DNA of 64,000 nucleotides from the NCBI RefSeq assembly GCF_016658545.1, contig NZ_JACVZC010000021.1, forward strand, positions 1 to 64,000, in the 5' to 3' direction. Positions 8,711-16,969 of the stretch are shown here, piece by piece. Made by a program: the position numbers and the translations under genes. This DNA comes from Pseudomonas sp. S37 (GTDB lineage Bacteria > Pseudomonadota > Gammaproteobacteria > Pseudomonadales > Pseudomonadaceae). Each line of letters starts with the position of its first letter. Position 1 is the first letter of the stretch. The notes under the pieces were generated by a model that saw nothing but the letters and a program-made list of their open reading frames with translations, searched no databases and was not told the origin of the DNA.

Positions 8711-9580
8711 TCACTGCTGTTCCTGCACCTCATGCACCTGCACACTCGCTGTCATCCCGGCACTCAGGACTACCCCCTCCGGCACCTGGTCCAGGCGAAT
8801 CCTCACCGGAATCCGCTGCGCCAGCCGCACCCAGTTGAAGGTCGGCTCCACTTCCGGCAACAACTGGCTGTCCGGGTTGCTGTTGCGGTCGGTGATGCCG
8901 CGGCTGATGCTCTCCACATGCCCCTGCATCGGCTCGCCCGCCCCCATCAGCCAGACCTTCACCGTGTCGCCCACGCGAATGCGCGGCAACTTGGTTTCCT
9001 CGAAATACGCCTGGATATAAAAGGTCGCGTCATCCACCAGGGCCATCACCGCTTCCCCGGTGTTCACATAGTTGCCTTGGGCCAGGCGCAGGTTGGTGAT
9101 ATGCCCGTTGCGCGGTGCCCGCACTTCACTGCGTGCCAGGTTGATCCTGGCCACTTGCAACTGTGCCTCGGCTTCGTGCAACTCGCCACGGGCAATGGCC
9201 GCATTGATCTGCGCATTTTCACGCAGCTCGGCACTGATCGCCTCCGGCCCCAAGGCGGTTCGCCGGGCCGCTTCACGCTCGCGCAGTCGCAGTTGCTGGG
9301 CGCGGGTCTCGGTCACCGCACTGGCCTGGTCGAAAGCGGCCTGGAAGCGCTCGCGGTCGATACTCATCAACAAATCACCCGCCTTCACCTGCTGGTTGTC
9401 GTGCACCTTCAGCTCGCGCACCCAGCCGGACACGTCAGGGGCGATAACCACCACATCGGCGCGCACGCGGGCATCGCGGGTCCAGGGGGTAAGCATGTAG
9501 TACTGCCACAGCTGGTAGCCGGCCAATACGGCCAGTGCCACCACGCACAGGGTTACCAAGGTACGTACTGCCGCACGCAT
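8711..9580 (-). CDS. HlyD-family efflux adaptor (AaeA/EmrA-like)
   Basis: A 289-residue periplasmic adaptor for a three-component pump. It has one N-terminal transmembrane anchor (about 5-27), a biotinyl-lipoyl-like hairpin (VIAPDVSGWVRELKVHDNQ), a short coiled-coil hairpin (about 85-150) and the second lipoyl half (SEVRAPRNGHI). It links the inner-membrane FUSC protein to an outer-membrane channel. AAGGAG precedes the ATG. It is the third gene of a minus-strand set with the DUF1656 and FUSC genes, matching AaeX/AaeA/AaeB; the substrates of those are aromatic carboxylates in E. coli, which is only inference here. No outer-membrane factor is adjacent. Confidence 0.87.
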   Translation of the reverse strand: MRAAVRTLVTLCVVALAVLAGYQLWQYYMLTPWTRDARVRADVVVIAPDVSGWVRELKVHDNQQVKAGDLLMSIDRERFQAAFDQASAVTETRAQQLRLREREAARRTALGPEAISAELRENAQINAAIARGELHEAEAQLQVARINLARSEVRAPRNGHITNLRLAQGNYVNTGEAVMALVDDATFYIQAYFEETKLPRIRVGDTVKVWLMGAGEPMQGHVESISRGITDRNSNPDSQLLPEVEPTFNWVRLAQRIPVRIRLDQVPEGVVLSAGMTASVQVHEVQEQQ

Positions 9581-9592
9581 CGAAACACTCCT

Positions 9593-9799
9593 TTATAAAG
9601 CTCCCAGCAGGCGTACCACCAGGAACAGCACACAAACGAACAACGCCGTGTCGAACAGCGCTTCATGCCAGATCCAGCGCCCCAACGGCGTGGCCTGCAC
9701 CAGCAGGCGCAGCAGGCCGGTGAGCGCCAGCGCCAGCAATACATAAAGCAGAAACGGGCTGAGCAGCACGCCGCCCACTTCCCACTCACGCAACCCCAT
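9593..9799 (-). CDS. DUF1656 small membrane protein (AaeX-like)
   Basis: A 68-residue protein with two hydrophobic helices (about 10-33 and 47-66). The N-terminus GLREWEVGGVLLSP is typical of DUF1656/AaeX. The start overlaps the end of the upstream FUSC gene by 14 bp in another frame, indicating translational coupling, and the HlyD gene begins 12 bp after its stop. Its role in AaeAB-type pumps is not established. Confidence 0.85.
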   Translation of the reverse strand: MGLREWEVGGVLLSPFLLYVLLALALTGLLRLLVQATPLGRWIWHEALFDTALFVCVLFLVVRLLGAL

Positions 9800-11774
9800 G
9801 GGCTTCCTCCTGCCAGCGGCACCACTTGCCCCAGCTTTTCTGCAGTTGCAACACCGCACCCTCGGCCAACCGTAATGGGTCGCTCGAAGGCAGCCGGCGC
9901 AAGGCGGCAATGAACTGTTCACTGGCACTGTCCAGGCGCTGCCCGCGCCCGGCCGCCGGCCCCTTGGCCAGCACCGCCTCCACTTGCTGCAAGTAGTCGC
10001 GCTCGGCTCGCCCCAGAGGCGCCTGGGCGACGGCCAGGCACATGCGCAGGTGCACCAGCTCATCGCCGATATCCAGCCCGTGCAGGCCATCATCCCAGCG
10101 TTTGCGCTCGCCTTCCGGCAGTTCACTGGCATGCCGCGCCAGTTGCATCAGGCGGTCGGCCATGCGCCCGCCAAACCAGGTGTCGGCCCCGCGCAGGTCA
10201 CGCCGGGTGAGGCGTACCAGGTCGCTCTGGGTTGCTGCGCGCAGGCGCCGGCCAAGCCAGGCGGGGTGGCGGAACACCAACAAGCGAAAGGCCATGACCG
10301 CCGCCGACACCCCCACCAGCATGGCCAGGGCGCTGTTGAGCATGGCCGCCACGCCGAACTGCATGGCGTTAAGCGGCGACACCAACACGATGAAATGCAG
10401 GCAATAGGAGGTGGCCGTGGCCCCGGTACGTGGGTGAGCCATGCCCAGCGCACCCAGAAACAGCGGCACGCCCATGCCCAGGCAAAGCAGGGCGAAACTG
10501 CTCCACTGCGGCAGCACGATCTGCCCGACCAGAAACGCTGCCGGTATCGCCAGGAAAATCCCGCGCAAGAAACTCAGGCCAATCTGCGCGCCGTTCTCCC
10601 GGCTGGCGAACAGGCTGCAGACCACGCAGGTCAGCACCAGGCCACCCGGCGCCGAAGGCCAGGCAGTGGCCAACCAGAAACCGCTCATTACCAGAAAGGC
10701 CAGTGCGCTACGCGAACCGAACAACAACGCCAGCGACCAGTCGCGGTGCGCAGCCAGGCCTTGGGCCATGTCCTTCGGTGCCCTGCCCGCTTCAACATCG
10801 TCCAGCGCCTGGCTGGCGGCCATGGCGTAATCCAGCAGCAGGGCCATGCGCGCCAGGCAGAAATGCTCCGCCGAACTGATCTGCTCATCATGAGCGGCAT
10901 CCCAGATGCGCTGGCGCAGCAATAACAGGCTGGGCTGATCGGGCTTGCCCAGCAGCGTGCGCACTTCCAGCAACCAGGGCGTGAGGTGCCCGGCCTCGCG
11001 CTCATCCAGCTGTCGCCACTGGCGGCGCACCGAGCGGGAAATGCGCAACAGCACCATCAGCTTCTGGCTAAGGCCACGGATGGCACGGGCGCGTTGGCGC
11101 CCGCGATTGCCTTCGAACCAGGCATGTTCACGCTGGCTGTCGATGGCAACGATACGCCCCAGGCTCTCCAGCAAGCCTTTGCGCGCCTCGTCTTCACCGC
11201 CGAGCATGGCGCTGGCGGCCTGCAGGCCGTTCTGCCAGGCCTGCCGCGCCTGCCCGCCCAGTTGCTGCTCGACCCGCATGGGCCAGAGCAAGGCACTGCT
11301 GGCAGTGGCGCAGAAAATGCCCAGGCAGATCTCGGTGCAACGGGCCACCGCCTGGTCGAACACCTGCAGCGGGTGGTCGATGGCCGGCAAGGCGATGATT
11401 GCAGCGGTATAGCCGGCAAGCACGAAGGCATAGGCCCAGGCGCTGCGCAGCTGGGTGGACGCTGCGGTACACAGCGCCAGCCACAGGGCCAGGGTGAGCA
11501 GGAACAACCACGGGGTCTGTGCAAACAGGCCAATGAACAGCACCGACATGACAGTACCGACCAAGGTACCGGCCAACCGCGCCAAGCCCTTTTGTACCAC
11601 CATGCCCGATAGCGGCTGGGCGACGATGAAGGCGGTCATCAGTGCCCATGAGGGTTGCTCCAGGCCCCAGCGCATCGCCAGCCACAGCGCCAGGCCGCCA
11701 CCCAGCAGGGTCTTGATGGCGAACTTGAGGGCGAGGCTGCTGGGGGCGAACAGGGCCTGGAAGGTGATGGGCAC
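9786..11774 (-). CDS. FUSC-family inner-membrane efflux protein (AaeB-like)
   Basis: At 662 residues this has the AaeB/FUSC layout: an N-terminal block of about six transmembrane helices (20-170), a soluble alpha-helical middle (170-345), a second six-helix block (about 350-500) and a cytosolic tail. It is probably the proton-driven component exporting aromatic acids or related weak acids with the HlyD and DUF1656 proteins downstream. The ATG at 11774 lacks a strong Shine-Dalgarno; an in-frame GTG two codons earlier is possible. The upstream 265 bp contain a REP remnant and a terminator belonging to the gene at 12156. Confidence 0.85.
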   Translation of the reverse strand: MPITFQALFAPSSLALKFAIKTLLGGGLALWLAMRWGLEQPSWALMTAFIVAQPLSGMVVQKGLARLAGTLVGTVMSVLFIGLFAQTPWLFLLTLALWLALCTAASTQLRSAWAYAFVLAGYTAAIIALPAIDHPLQVFDQAVARCTEICLGIFCATASSALLWPMRVEQQLGGQARQAWQNGLQAASAMLGGEDEARKGLLESLGRIVAIDSQREHAWFEGNRGRQRARAIRGLSQKLMVLLRISRSVRRQWRQLDEREAGHLTPWLLEVRTLLGKPDQPSLLLLRQRIWDAAHDEQISSAEHFCLARMALLLDYAMAASQALDDVEAGRAPKDMAQGLAAHRDWSLALLFGSRSALAFLVMSGFWLATAWPSAPGGLVLTCVVCSLFASRENGAQIGLSFLRGIFLAIPAAFLVGQIVLPQWSSFALLCLGMGVPLFLGALGMAHPRTGATATSYCLHFIVLVSPLNAMQFGVAAMLNSALAMLVGVSAAVMAFRLLVFRHPAWLGRRLRAATQSDLVRLTRRDLRGADTWFGGRMADRLMQLARHASELPEGERKRWDDGLHGLDIGDELVHLRMCLAVAQAPLGRAERDYLQQVEAVLAKGPAAGRGQRLDSASEQFIAALRRLPSSDPLRLAEGAVLQLQKSWGKWCRWQEEAHGVA

Positions 11775-11898
11775 GACGCGGACCTTGCGGGGAATGGTCT
11801 TGTTGAAACGATAGACAATGGTGAGGAGGATAAGGTGGAAATGAATAATTAGCTAGCTAATCATCTTTGTTGGGGGGTTTGGGGTCTCCTGTGCTGGC

Positions 11899-11960
11899 CT
11901 ATTCGCGGGTGAACCCGCTCCTACAAAGGACCCATACAACCCGCGAAGCCGCGAATACAA
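11899..11960. repeat. Single REP copy, family I, with degenerate second half
   Basis: ATTCGCGGGTGAACCCGCTCCTACA is the family I core, shown here in two parts: ATTCGCGGGTGAAC then CCGCTCCTACA. It is followed by a degraded CGCGAAGCCGCG segment. No gene was seen in 11775-12039 beyond this and the terminator at 11981. Confidence 0.7.
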
Positions 11961-11980
11961 GCGAACCTCAAATCCCGGGC

Positions 11981-12007
11981 AAAAAAAATGGGCGACCGAA
12001 GTCGCCC
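11981..12007 (-). terminator. Rho-independent terminator after the 38-aa membrane-protein gene
   Basis: On the minus strand, stem GGGCGAC-TTCG-GTCGCCC (UUCG tetraloop, 11990-12007) is followed by ATTTTTTTT. It ends 33 bp after the stop of the gene at 12040-12156, supporting that small gene as a real transcription unit. Confidence 0.9.
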
Positions 12008-12039
12008 TAAATGCCTTGCGTGCTCGTATACCCGGAAGG

Positions 12040-12156
12040 TCAGCGCGGCTTGCGCTTGTTCGAGTCCTTCCAGATGAAAATGCCCAGACCGGCAAAGAAA
12101 GCGACCATCAACCCGACCGTTACCACACCGGCGATAACCACGTTGTCGAAGAACAT
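12040..12156 (-). CDS. Small single-pass membrane protein, 38 aa
   Basis: Encodes MFFDNVVIAGVVTVGLMVAF and then a second short stretch ending FIWKDSNKRKPR. One hydrophobic helix (about 6-29) is followed by a basic cytoplasmic tail. A very strong GGGGAGG site lies five bases before the ATG, and a perfect terminator follows the stop, so this is a genuine small gene. Tandem FNR/ANR-like boxes (12224-12237 and 12275-12288) lie upstream with class II spacing, which suggests low-oxygen induction. The size and tail resemble small respiratory-oxidase accessory proteins, but I cannot assign a family. Confidence 0.8.
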   Translation of the reverse strand: MFFDNVVIAGVVTVGLMVAFFAGLGIFIWKDSNKRKPR

Positions 12157-12195
12157 GCTGGCCTCCCCATTCGTTTGCCGTTGTCCGATGGGAGT

Positions 12196-12237
12196 AAGTT
12201 AACCAATGTGCGGGGGGAGGAAATTGACCGGGGTCAA
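12196..12237 (-). promoter_or_regulatory. Class II FNR/ANR-type promoter: box 1 plus -10
   Basis: TTGAC-CGGG-GTCAA (12224-12237) is a perfect dyad matching the FNR/ANR/DNR half-site spacing. On the minus strand a TAACTT -10-like hexamer lies at 12196-12201. Box centre to hexamer centre is 32 bp, exactly the class II geometry (-41.5 to -9.5). Confidence 0.65.
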
Positions 12238-12274
12238 TGGTGCCCGGGGCCGGGCACACGAGGCGGGTGCAGGG

Positions 12275-12288
12275 TTGACCTGCGTCAA
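12275..12288. promoter_or_regulatory. Second FNR/ANR-like box
   Basis: TTGAC-CTGC-GTCAA, a perfect dyad centred 51 bp from box 1. It lies immediately beyond the stop codon of the 53-aa gene (12292-12294), so it is outside coding sequence and available to a regulator. Confidence 0.6.
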
Positions 12289-12291
12289 ATT

Positions 12292-12453
12292 TCAGCGCTT
12301 CTTCGGTTTGCCCTTGGGCTTCTTTTTCTTGCTGGTGCTCAACGGCAGGGCCTGCTCGAACGCGTTGCGCATTTCGTTCAGGCGCTTTTCCTTCAGGTCA
12401 TGAACGCGCTTGGCGCGTTCGGCATCGAAATCGATGAGGTTGTCTTGGCTCAT
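12292..12453 (-). CDS. Small basic protein, 53 aa
   Basis: Begins MSQDNLIDFDAERAKRVHDL and ends in a Lys-rich tail (SKKKKPKGKPKKR). It is highly charged, with a helical N-terminal half and no membrane segment. Codon use matches the chromosome. The ribosome site is weak. The tail suggests nucleic-acid or ribosome contact, but no function is known. It precedes the FNR-box gene on the same strand. Confidence 0.6.
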   Translation of the reverse strand: MSQDNLIDFDAERAKRVHDLKEKRLNEMRNAFEQALPLSTSKKKKPKGKPKKR

Positions 12454-12520
12454 GGGTGGGCTCGACGATCAACTGAGACGTGCATGATGAAGCCAGGCGC
12501 TGGCGCTGACCAGCCCTGCG

Positions 12521-12850
12521 TCAGACTTCGATGTCCACAAGCAAGCCTTGGCGCTTGGGTTCGTCCAGCAAAGGGGCCACCGGCACGGTATTGTCGGCAT
12601 TGACCTCATCCCCAGGCTCGGCGCTGTAGTGCCCTGCCCCGCCCTGCTGGCGGCGTTGCTGCTGGCGGCGCTGGTCTTCGCGCAGCAGCAACGCCTGCTC
12701 CTGCGGGTCGCGCTGCTGCTTGAGGTCGATGGCACTTTCGCCGGACGCAGGCTGCGCTGGCACCACCGGCTTGATGTCGGGGGTTGGCTTGACCGGGTCC
12801 TGTTGCGAGGTCACCGGGGCGGCACTGAGCGGAATGATCGGTGGCAGCAT
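12521..12850 (-). CDS. Hypothetical Pro/Gln-rich protein, 109 aa
   Basis: A low-complexity, probably disordered protein: Pro-rich start (MLPPIIPLSAAPVTSQQDPV), then a Gln/Arg-rich helix (about 45-72) and an acidic C-terminus. AGGAG is eight bases before the ATG, supporting translation. It has no known domain. It is 63 bp downstream of the lipoprotein gene (12914-13609), perhaps in the same transcript. Confidence 0.6.
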   Translation of the reverse strand: MLPPIIPLSAAPVTSQQDPVKPTPDIKPVVPAQPASGESAIDLKQQRDPQEQALLLREDQRRQQQRRQQGGAGHYSAEPGDEVNADNTVPVAPLLDEPKRQGLLVDIEV

Positions 12851-12913
12851 GGACGTTCTCCTGTGCCCACTGTATCGGCAGGCGCATCGTTACCTTGATG
12901 GCTTGGACAACCG

Positions 12914-13609
12914 TTACTCGGCTTCGTCGTCAGGGTCGTCGTCACTGGGCGGACTGGTCTCGCTCCAGGGCCGCTTGTAAACCTGTTGCCAGACCGCATC
13001 CATATGATCGCGCAATACCTGCGGCGCGTTTTTCAGCGAGGCGCTGTCTGCTCGCTCGCCACCGACCGGTTCCTCGCCCGCCGGGGTGATCAGCGACTGG
13101 CCGGTGATGGTGTAGCTGGCCTGGCCTTCACGCATTTCGATGGCGATGTCGTGCGGGTCGATGCCCCCCCCACAGAAGGCGTGGCTGGCAACCGTCACCT
13201 CGGCCACACCATCCTTGTTCAGGTCGCTGACATCACTGACGTCGGTATAGAAGTCCACGTCCAGGTCCAGGCCCGGGCACGTGGTTTCCTGCTCGATCTG
13301 CCAGCGTGCCTTGAAGGCATCGCTTTCGGCGGCGCGCCCGTACAAGGTGGCCTTGAGCACTACCTTGTCCACTTCCTGCTCGCTTTCCGGGTCGCTGGCC
13401 TGGCCATCGCTGCGGCTCAGTACCAACACCCCTTCGCCATCGCGGTCACGAAAGTGCACGCTCTTGATCGGCGTCTGCACGCCCAACACTTCAAGCTGCT
13501 CCGTCGGAATGGGCGGCAGAGCCTCGAAGTTTTTCTGCTCGCAGGCGCTCAGCAGCAACAGGCTGCCCGCGACCATGGAAGCGCTGATCCAGCTGTGCTT
13601 GGCAGACAT
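12914..13609 (-). CDS. Putative lipoprotein, 231 aa
   Basis: Signal peptide with lipobox LLSAC (Cys23) predicts a lipid-anchored envelope protein. The mature part has a DLNKDGVAEVTVASHAFCGG segment, resembling an integrin-like/EF-hand-type Asp-rich calcium loop of FG-GAP proteins, and ends in a strongly acidic tail (PPSDDDPDDEAE). Function unknown. It is divergent from rapA with 151 bp between starts. Confidence 0.7.
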   Translation of the reverse strand: MSAKHSWISASMVAGSLLLLSACEQKNFEALPPIPTEQLEVLGVQTPIKSVHFRDRDGEGVLVLSRSDGQASDPESEQEVDKVVLKATLYGRAAESDAFKARWQIEQETTCPGLDLDVDFYTDVSDVSDLNKDGVAEVTVASHAFCGGGIDPHDIAIEMREGQASYTITGQSLITPAGEEPVGGERADSASLKNAPQVLRDHMDAVWQQVYKRPWSETSPPSDDDPDDEAE

Positions 13610-13760
13610 GTTGGTGCAGGGCCCTCGTCGGCGGTGCGGTACAGGGCGATGAAACGACTAGACTGATGGCTTTCGGCACCTTTCGGTGCGCTCAGCACTT
13701 TGGTCTGACCGGCCGATCCGTTAACATAACCGGCTTTTTCATCGCGGGAGTTCAGGCAGT

Positions 13761-16607
13761 ATGGCGCAGCAGTATCAACCGGGGCAACGCTGGATCAGCG
13801 ACAGCGAAGCCGAGCTCGGCCTGGGTACCATCCTGGCGCAGGATGGCCGCCTGCTGACCGTGCTCTACCCGGCCACTGGCGACACCCGTCAGTATTCCCT
13901 GCGCAATGCGCCGCTGACCCGCGTGCGCTTCTCGCCAGGTGACCAGATCACCCACTTCGAAGGCTGGAAGCTGACCGTTCGCGAGGTCGAGGACATCGAC
14001 GGGCTGATGGTCTATCACGGCCTGGACGGGCAGAACCAGCCGCGCACCCTGCCGGAAACCCAGCTGTCGAACTTCATCCAGTTCCGCCTGGCCAGTGACC
14101 GCCTGTTCGCCGGGCAGATCGACCCGCTGTCGTGGTTCAGCCTGCGCTACAACACCCTGCAGCACACCAGCAAGCAGATGCAGTCGGCGCTGTGGGGCTT
14201 GGGCGGTTGCCGCGCACAACCGATCGCCCACCAGTTGCACATCGCCCGTGAAGTCGCCGACCGCAGCGCCCCACGGGTACTGCTGGCCGACGAAGTAGGC
14301 CTGGGTAAAACCATCGAGGCCGGCCTGGTTATTCACCGCCAGCTGCTGTCGGGCCGTGCCAGCCGGGTACTGATCCTGGTGCCGGAAAACCTCCAGCACC
14401 AGTGGCTGGTAGAGATGCGCCGGCGTTTCAACCTGCAAGTTGCGCTGTTCGACGCCGAGCGCTTCATCGAAAGCGACGCCAGCAACCCGTTCGAGGATGC
14501 CCAGCTGGCACTGGTTGCGCTGGAATGGCTGGTGGACGACGAAAAGGCCCAGGACGCGCTGTTTGCTGCCGGTTGGGACCTGATGGTGGTCGACGAAGCT
14601 CACCACCTGGTCTGGCATGAAGACCAGGTCAGCGCCGAATATGGCCTGGTCGAGCAACTGGCCCAGGTGATCCCGGGCGTGCTGCTGCTTACCGCCACCC
14701 CCGAGCAGCTTGGCCAGGACAGCCACTTCGCCCGCCTGCGCCTGCTCGACCCTAACCGCTTCCACGACCTGGCCGCCTTCCGCGCCGAGAGCGAGCACTA
14801 TCGCCCGGTGGCCGAAGCCGTACAGGAACTGCTCGACGAAGGCCGCCTGTCGCCAAAGGCCCACGCCACCATCCAGGGCTTCCTGGGTGCCGAAGGCGAA
14901 GCGCTGCTGGCTGCGGTGAGCGACGGCGATACCCAGGCCAGCGCGCGGCTGATCCGCGAACTGCTCGACCGCCACGGCACCGGCCGCGTACTGTTCCGTA
15001 ACACCCGCGCGGCGGTCCAGGGCTTCCCTGAGCGCCAGTTGCACCCTTACCCGGTGGCCATGCCCGAGCAATACCGCGAACTGCCGCCAGGTGAAAAGGC
15101 CGAGTTGTACCCGGAAGTGGCCTTCCAGGCCCAGGGTGATGTTGCCGATGACGAGCGCTGGTGGCGCTTCGACCCGCGCGTGGACTGGCTGATCGACACC
15201 CTGAAAATGCTCAAACGCACCAAGGTGCTGGTGATCTGTGCCCATGCCGAAACCGCCATGGACCTGGAAGACGCCCTGCGCGTGCGCTCCGGCATCCCGG
15301 CTTCGGTGTTCCATGAAGGCATGAGCATTCTCGAGCGTGACCGTGCCGCCGCCTACTTCGCCGATGAAGAATTCGGCGCCCAGGTGCTGATCTGCTCCGA
15401 GATCGGCAGTGAAGGCCGCAACTTCCAGTTCTCGCACCACCTGGTGATGTTCGACCTGCCGGCCCACCCGGACCTGCTCGAGCAGCGTATCGGCCGCCTC
15501 GACCGTATCGGCCAGAAGCACACCATCCAGCTGCATGTCCCGTACCTGCAGGAAAGCCCGCAAGAGCGCCTGTTCCAGTGGTACCACGAAGGTCTCAACG
15601 CCTTCCTGAATACCTGCCCCACCGGCAACGCCCTGCAGCACCAGTTCGGTCCGCGCCTGCTGCCGCTGCTTGAAGGTGGCGACAGCAAGGCTTGGGATGC
15701 CCTGGTGGCCGACGCCCGTGGCGAGCGCGAGCGCCTTGAAGCCGAGCTGCACACCGGCCGCGACCGCCTGCTGGAGCTCAACTCTGGCGGTGCCGGTGAA
15801 GGCGAGGCGCTGGTCGAGGCCATTCTCGAACAGGACGACCAGTTTGCCCTGCCGATCTACATGGAGACCCTGTTCGACGCCTTCGGCATCGACAGCGAAG
15901 ACCATTCCGAGAACGCGCTGATCCTCAAGCCGAGCGAGAAAATGCTCGACGCCAGCTTCCCGCTGGGCGACGACGAAGGTGTGACCATCACCTACGACCG
16001 TGCCCAGGCGCTGTCGCGCGAAGACATGCAGTTCCTGACCTGGGAACACCCGATGGTGCAGGGCGGCATGGACCTGGTGCTGTCCGGCTCGATGGGTAAC
16101 ACCGCCGTCGCGCTGATCAAGAACAAGGCGCTCAAGCCGGGTACCGTGCTGCTCGAACTGCTGTTCGTCAGTGAGGTGGTAGCACCGCGCAGCCTGCAAC
16201 TGGGCCGCTACCTGCCGCCGGCGGCGCTGCGCTGCCTGCTCGATGCCAATGGCAACGACCTGGCATCGCGCGTGGCTTTCGAAACCCTCAACGACCAGCT
16301 TGAAAGCGTACCGCGTGCCAGCGCCAACAAGTTCGTCCAGGCCCAGCGCGACGTGCTGGCCAAGCGCATCAGTGGTGGCGAAGAGAAGATTCTGCCAACC
16401 CATGTCGAGCGCGTAGACGAAGCCCAGCGCCGCCTGGCCGCCGAGGCCGACGAAGAACTGGCCCGCCTGGTCGCGCTGCAAGCGGTCAACCCGAGCGTGC
16501 GTGACAGCGAAATCGACGCCCTGCGCAAGCAGCGCGAAGACGGCCTGGCCATGCTGGAAAAGGCGGCACTGCGCCTGGAAGCCATTCGCGTGCTGGTGGC
16601 GGGTTAA
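13761..16607 (+). CDS. rapA: RNA polymerase-associated ATP-dependent helicase RapA
   Basis: At 948 residues it matches RapA/HepA length. Tudor-like N-terminal domains begin [17 protein letters not shown]. The SWI2/SNF2 ATPase has Walker A GLGKT near 179-183 and DEAH at 278-281. Helicase C motifs follow ([24 protein letters not shown]). RapA binds core RNA polymerase and promotes its recycling during transcription, especially in high salt. GGGAG precedes the ATG. All motifs look intact. A strong hairpin follows the stop. Confidence 0.95.
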   Translation: MAQQYQPGQRWISDSEAELGLGTILAQDGRLLTVLYPATGDTRQYSLRNAPLTRVRFSPGDQITHFEGWKLTVREVEDIDGLMVYHGLDGQNQPRTLPETQLSNFIQFRLASDRLFAGQIDPLSWFSLRYNTLQHTSKQMQSALWGLGGCRAQPIAHQLHIAREVADRSAPRVLLADEVGLGKTIEAGLVIHRQLLSGRASRVLILVPENLQHQWLVEMRRRFNLQVALFDAERFIESDASNPFEDAQLALVALEWLVDDEKAQDALFAAGWDLMVVDEAHHLVWHEDQVSAEYGLVEQLAQVIPGVLLLTATPEQLGQDSHFARLRLLDPNRFHDLAAFRAESEHYRPVAEAVQELLDEGRLSPKAHATIQGFLGAEGEALLAAVSDGDTQASARLIRELLDRHGTGRVLFRNTRAAVQGFPERQLHPYPVAMPEQYRELPPGEKAELYPEVAFQAQGDVADDERWWRFDPRVDWLIDTLKMLKRTKVLVICAHAETAMDLEDALRVRSGIPASVFHEGMSILERDRAAAYFADEEFGAQVLICSEIGSEGRNFQFSHHLVMFDLPAHPDLLEQRIGRLDRIGQKHTIQLHVPYLQESPQERLFQWYHEGLNAFLNTCPTGNALQHQFGPRLLPLLEGGDSKAWDALVADARGERERLEAELHTGRDRLLELNSGGAGEGEALVEAILEQDDQFALPIYMETLFDAFGIDSEDHSENALILKPSEKMLDASFPLGDDEGVTITYDRAQALSREDMQFLTWEHPMVQGGMDLVLSGSMGNTAVALIKNKALKPGTVLLELLFVSEVVAPRSLQLGRYLPPAALRCLLDANGNDLASRVAFETLNDQLESVPRASANKFVQAQRDVLAKRISGGEEKILPTHVERVDEAQRRLAAEADEELARLVALQAVNPSVRDSEIDALRKQREDGLAMLEKAALRLEAIRVLVAG

Positions 16608-16619
16608 CCCGGCCCATGT

Positions 16620-16652
16620 GTCCTCAAGGGCTGCATTGCGCAGCCCTTGAGG
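16620..16652 (+). terminator. Probable terminator hairpin after rapA
   Basis: CCTCAAGGGCTGC-ATT-GCGCAGCCCTTGAGG forms a long near-perfect stem just after the rapA stop. No strong U-run follows, so it may act as a 3' stabiliser or a weak terminator. Confidence 0.5.
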
Positions 16653-16690
16653 ACGCAGGTTTCTTGCTCTATCCAGAGCCTACTGTGCCC

Positions 16691-16794
16691 CCTGTGGGAG
16701 CGGGTTCATCGAGGCGTCGAACCGCCGCGAACACCGGCAAAGCCGGTGCCATCCACCGCGCTGCCCTCTTCGCGGGTAAACCCGCTCCCACAAA
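16691..16794. repeat. REP pair, family I
   Basis: Inverted copies of the TTCGCGGGTAAACCCGCTCC core with a CACCGGCAAAGCCGGTG hairpin between. The first copy is interrupted by GAGGCGTCGAACC. Together with the hairpin at 16620 and the upstream region of the next gene it fills the gap 16608-16969; no gene was seen there. Confidence 0.85.
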
Positions 16795-16969
16795 GACCGA
16801 GGTACAGCCCAATATCAATATTCCCCGCTGCGATTGGGTTTATAACCAAATCGTAGAAATCAATATGCCATTATTCAGGAAGGCTTAAACACCTCTTCCT
16901 ATACTGCCTCTGGACAGTCTGCACAGGGTTGTAGCGCAGACGAGTGAAAACTCGACCAAGAGGCATTCC

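Noticed and set aside
7705..8745. Long in-frame extension of the LysR gene
   Set aside because: It is antisense to the SDR gene; the GTG at 7704 has a good ribosome site and gives a normal 300-residue LysR.
13752..16481. A 909-codon open frame on the minus strand across rapA
   Set aside because: Exactly antisense to rapA, which has all helicase motifs. It reflects third-position GC bias, and its translation is Gln/Gly/Val/Ala-rich with no domain.
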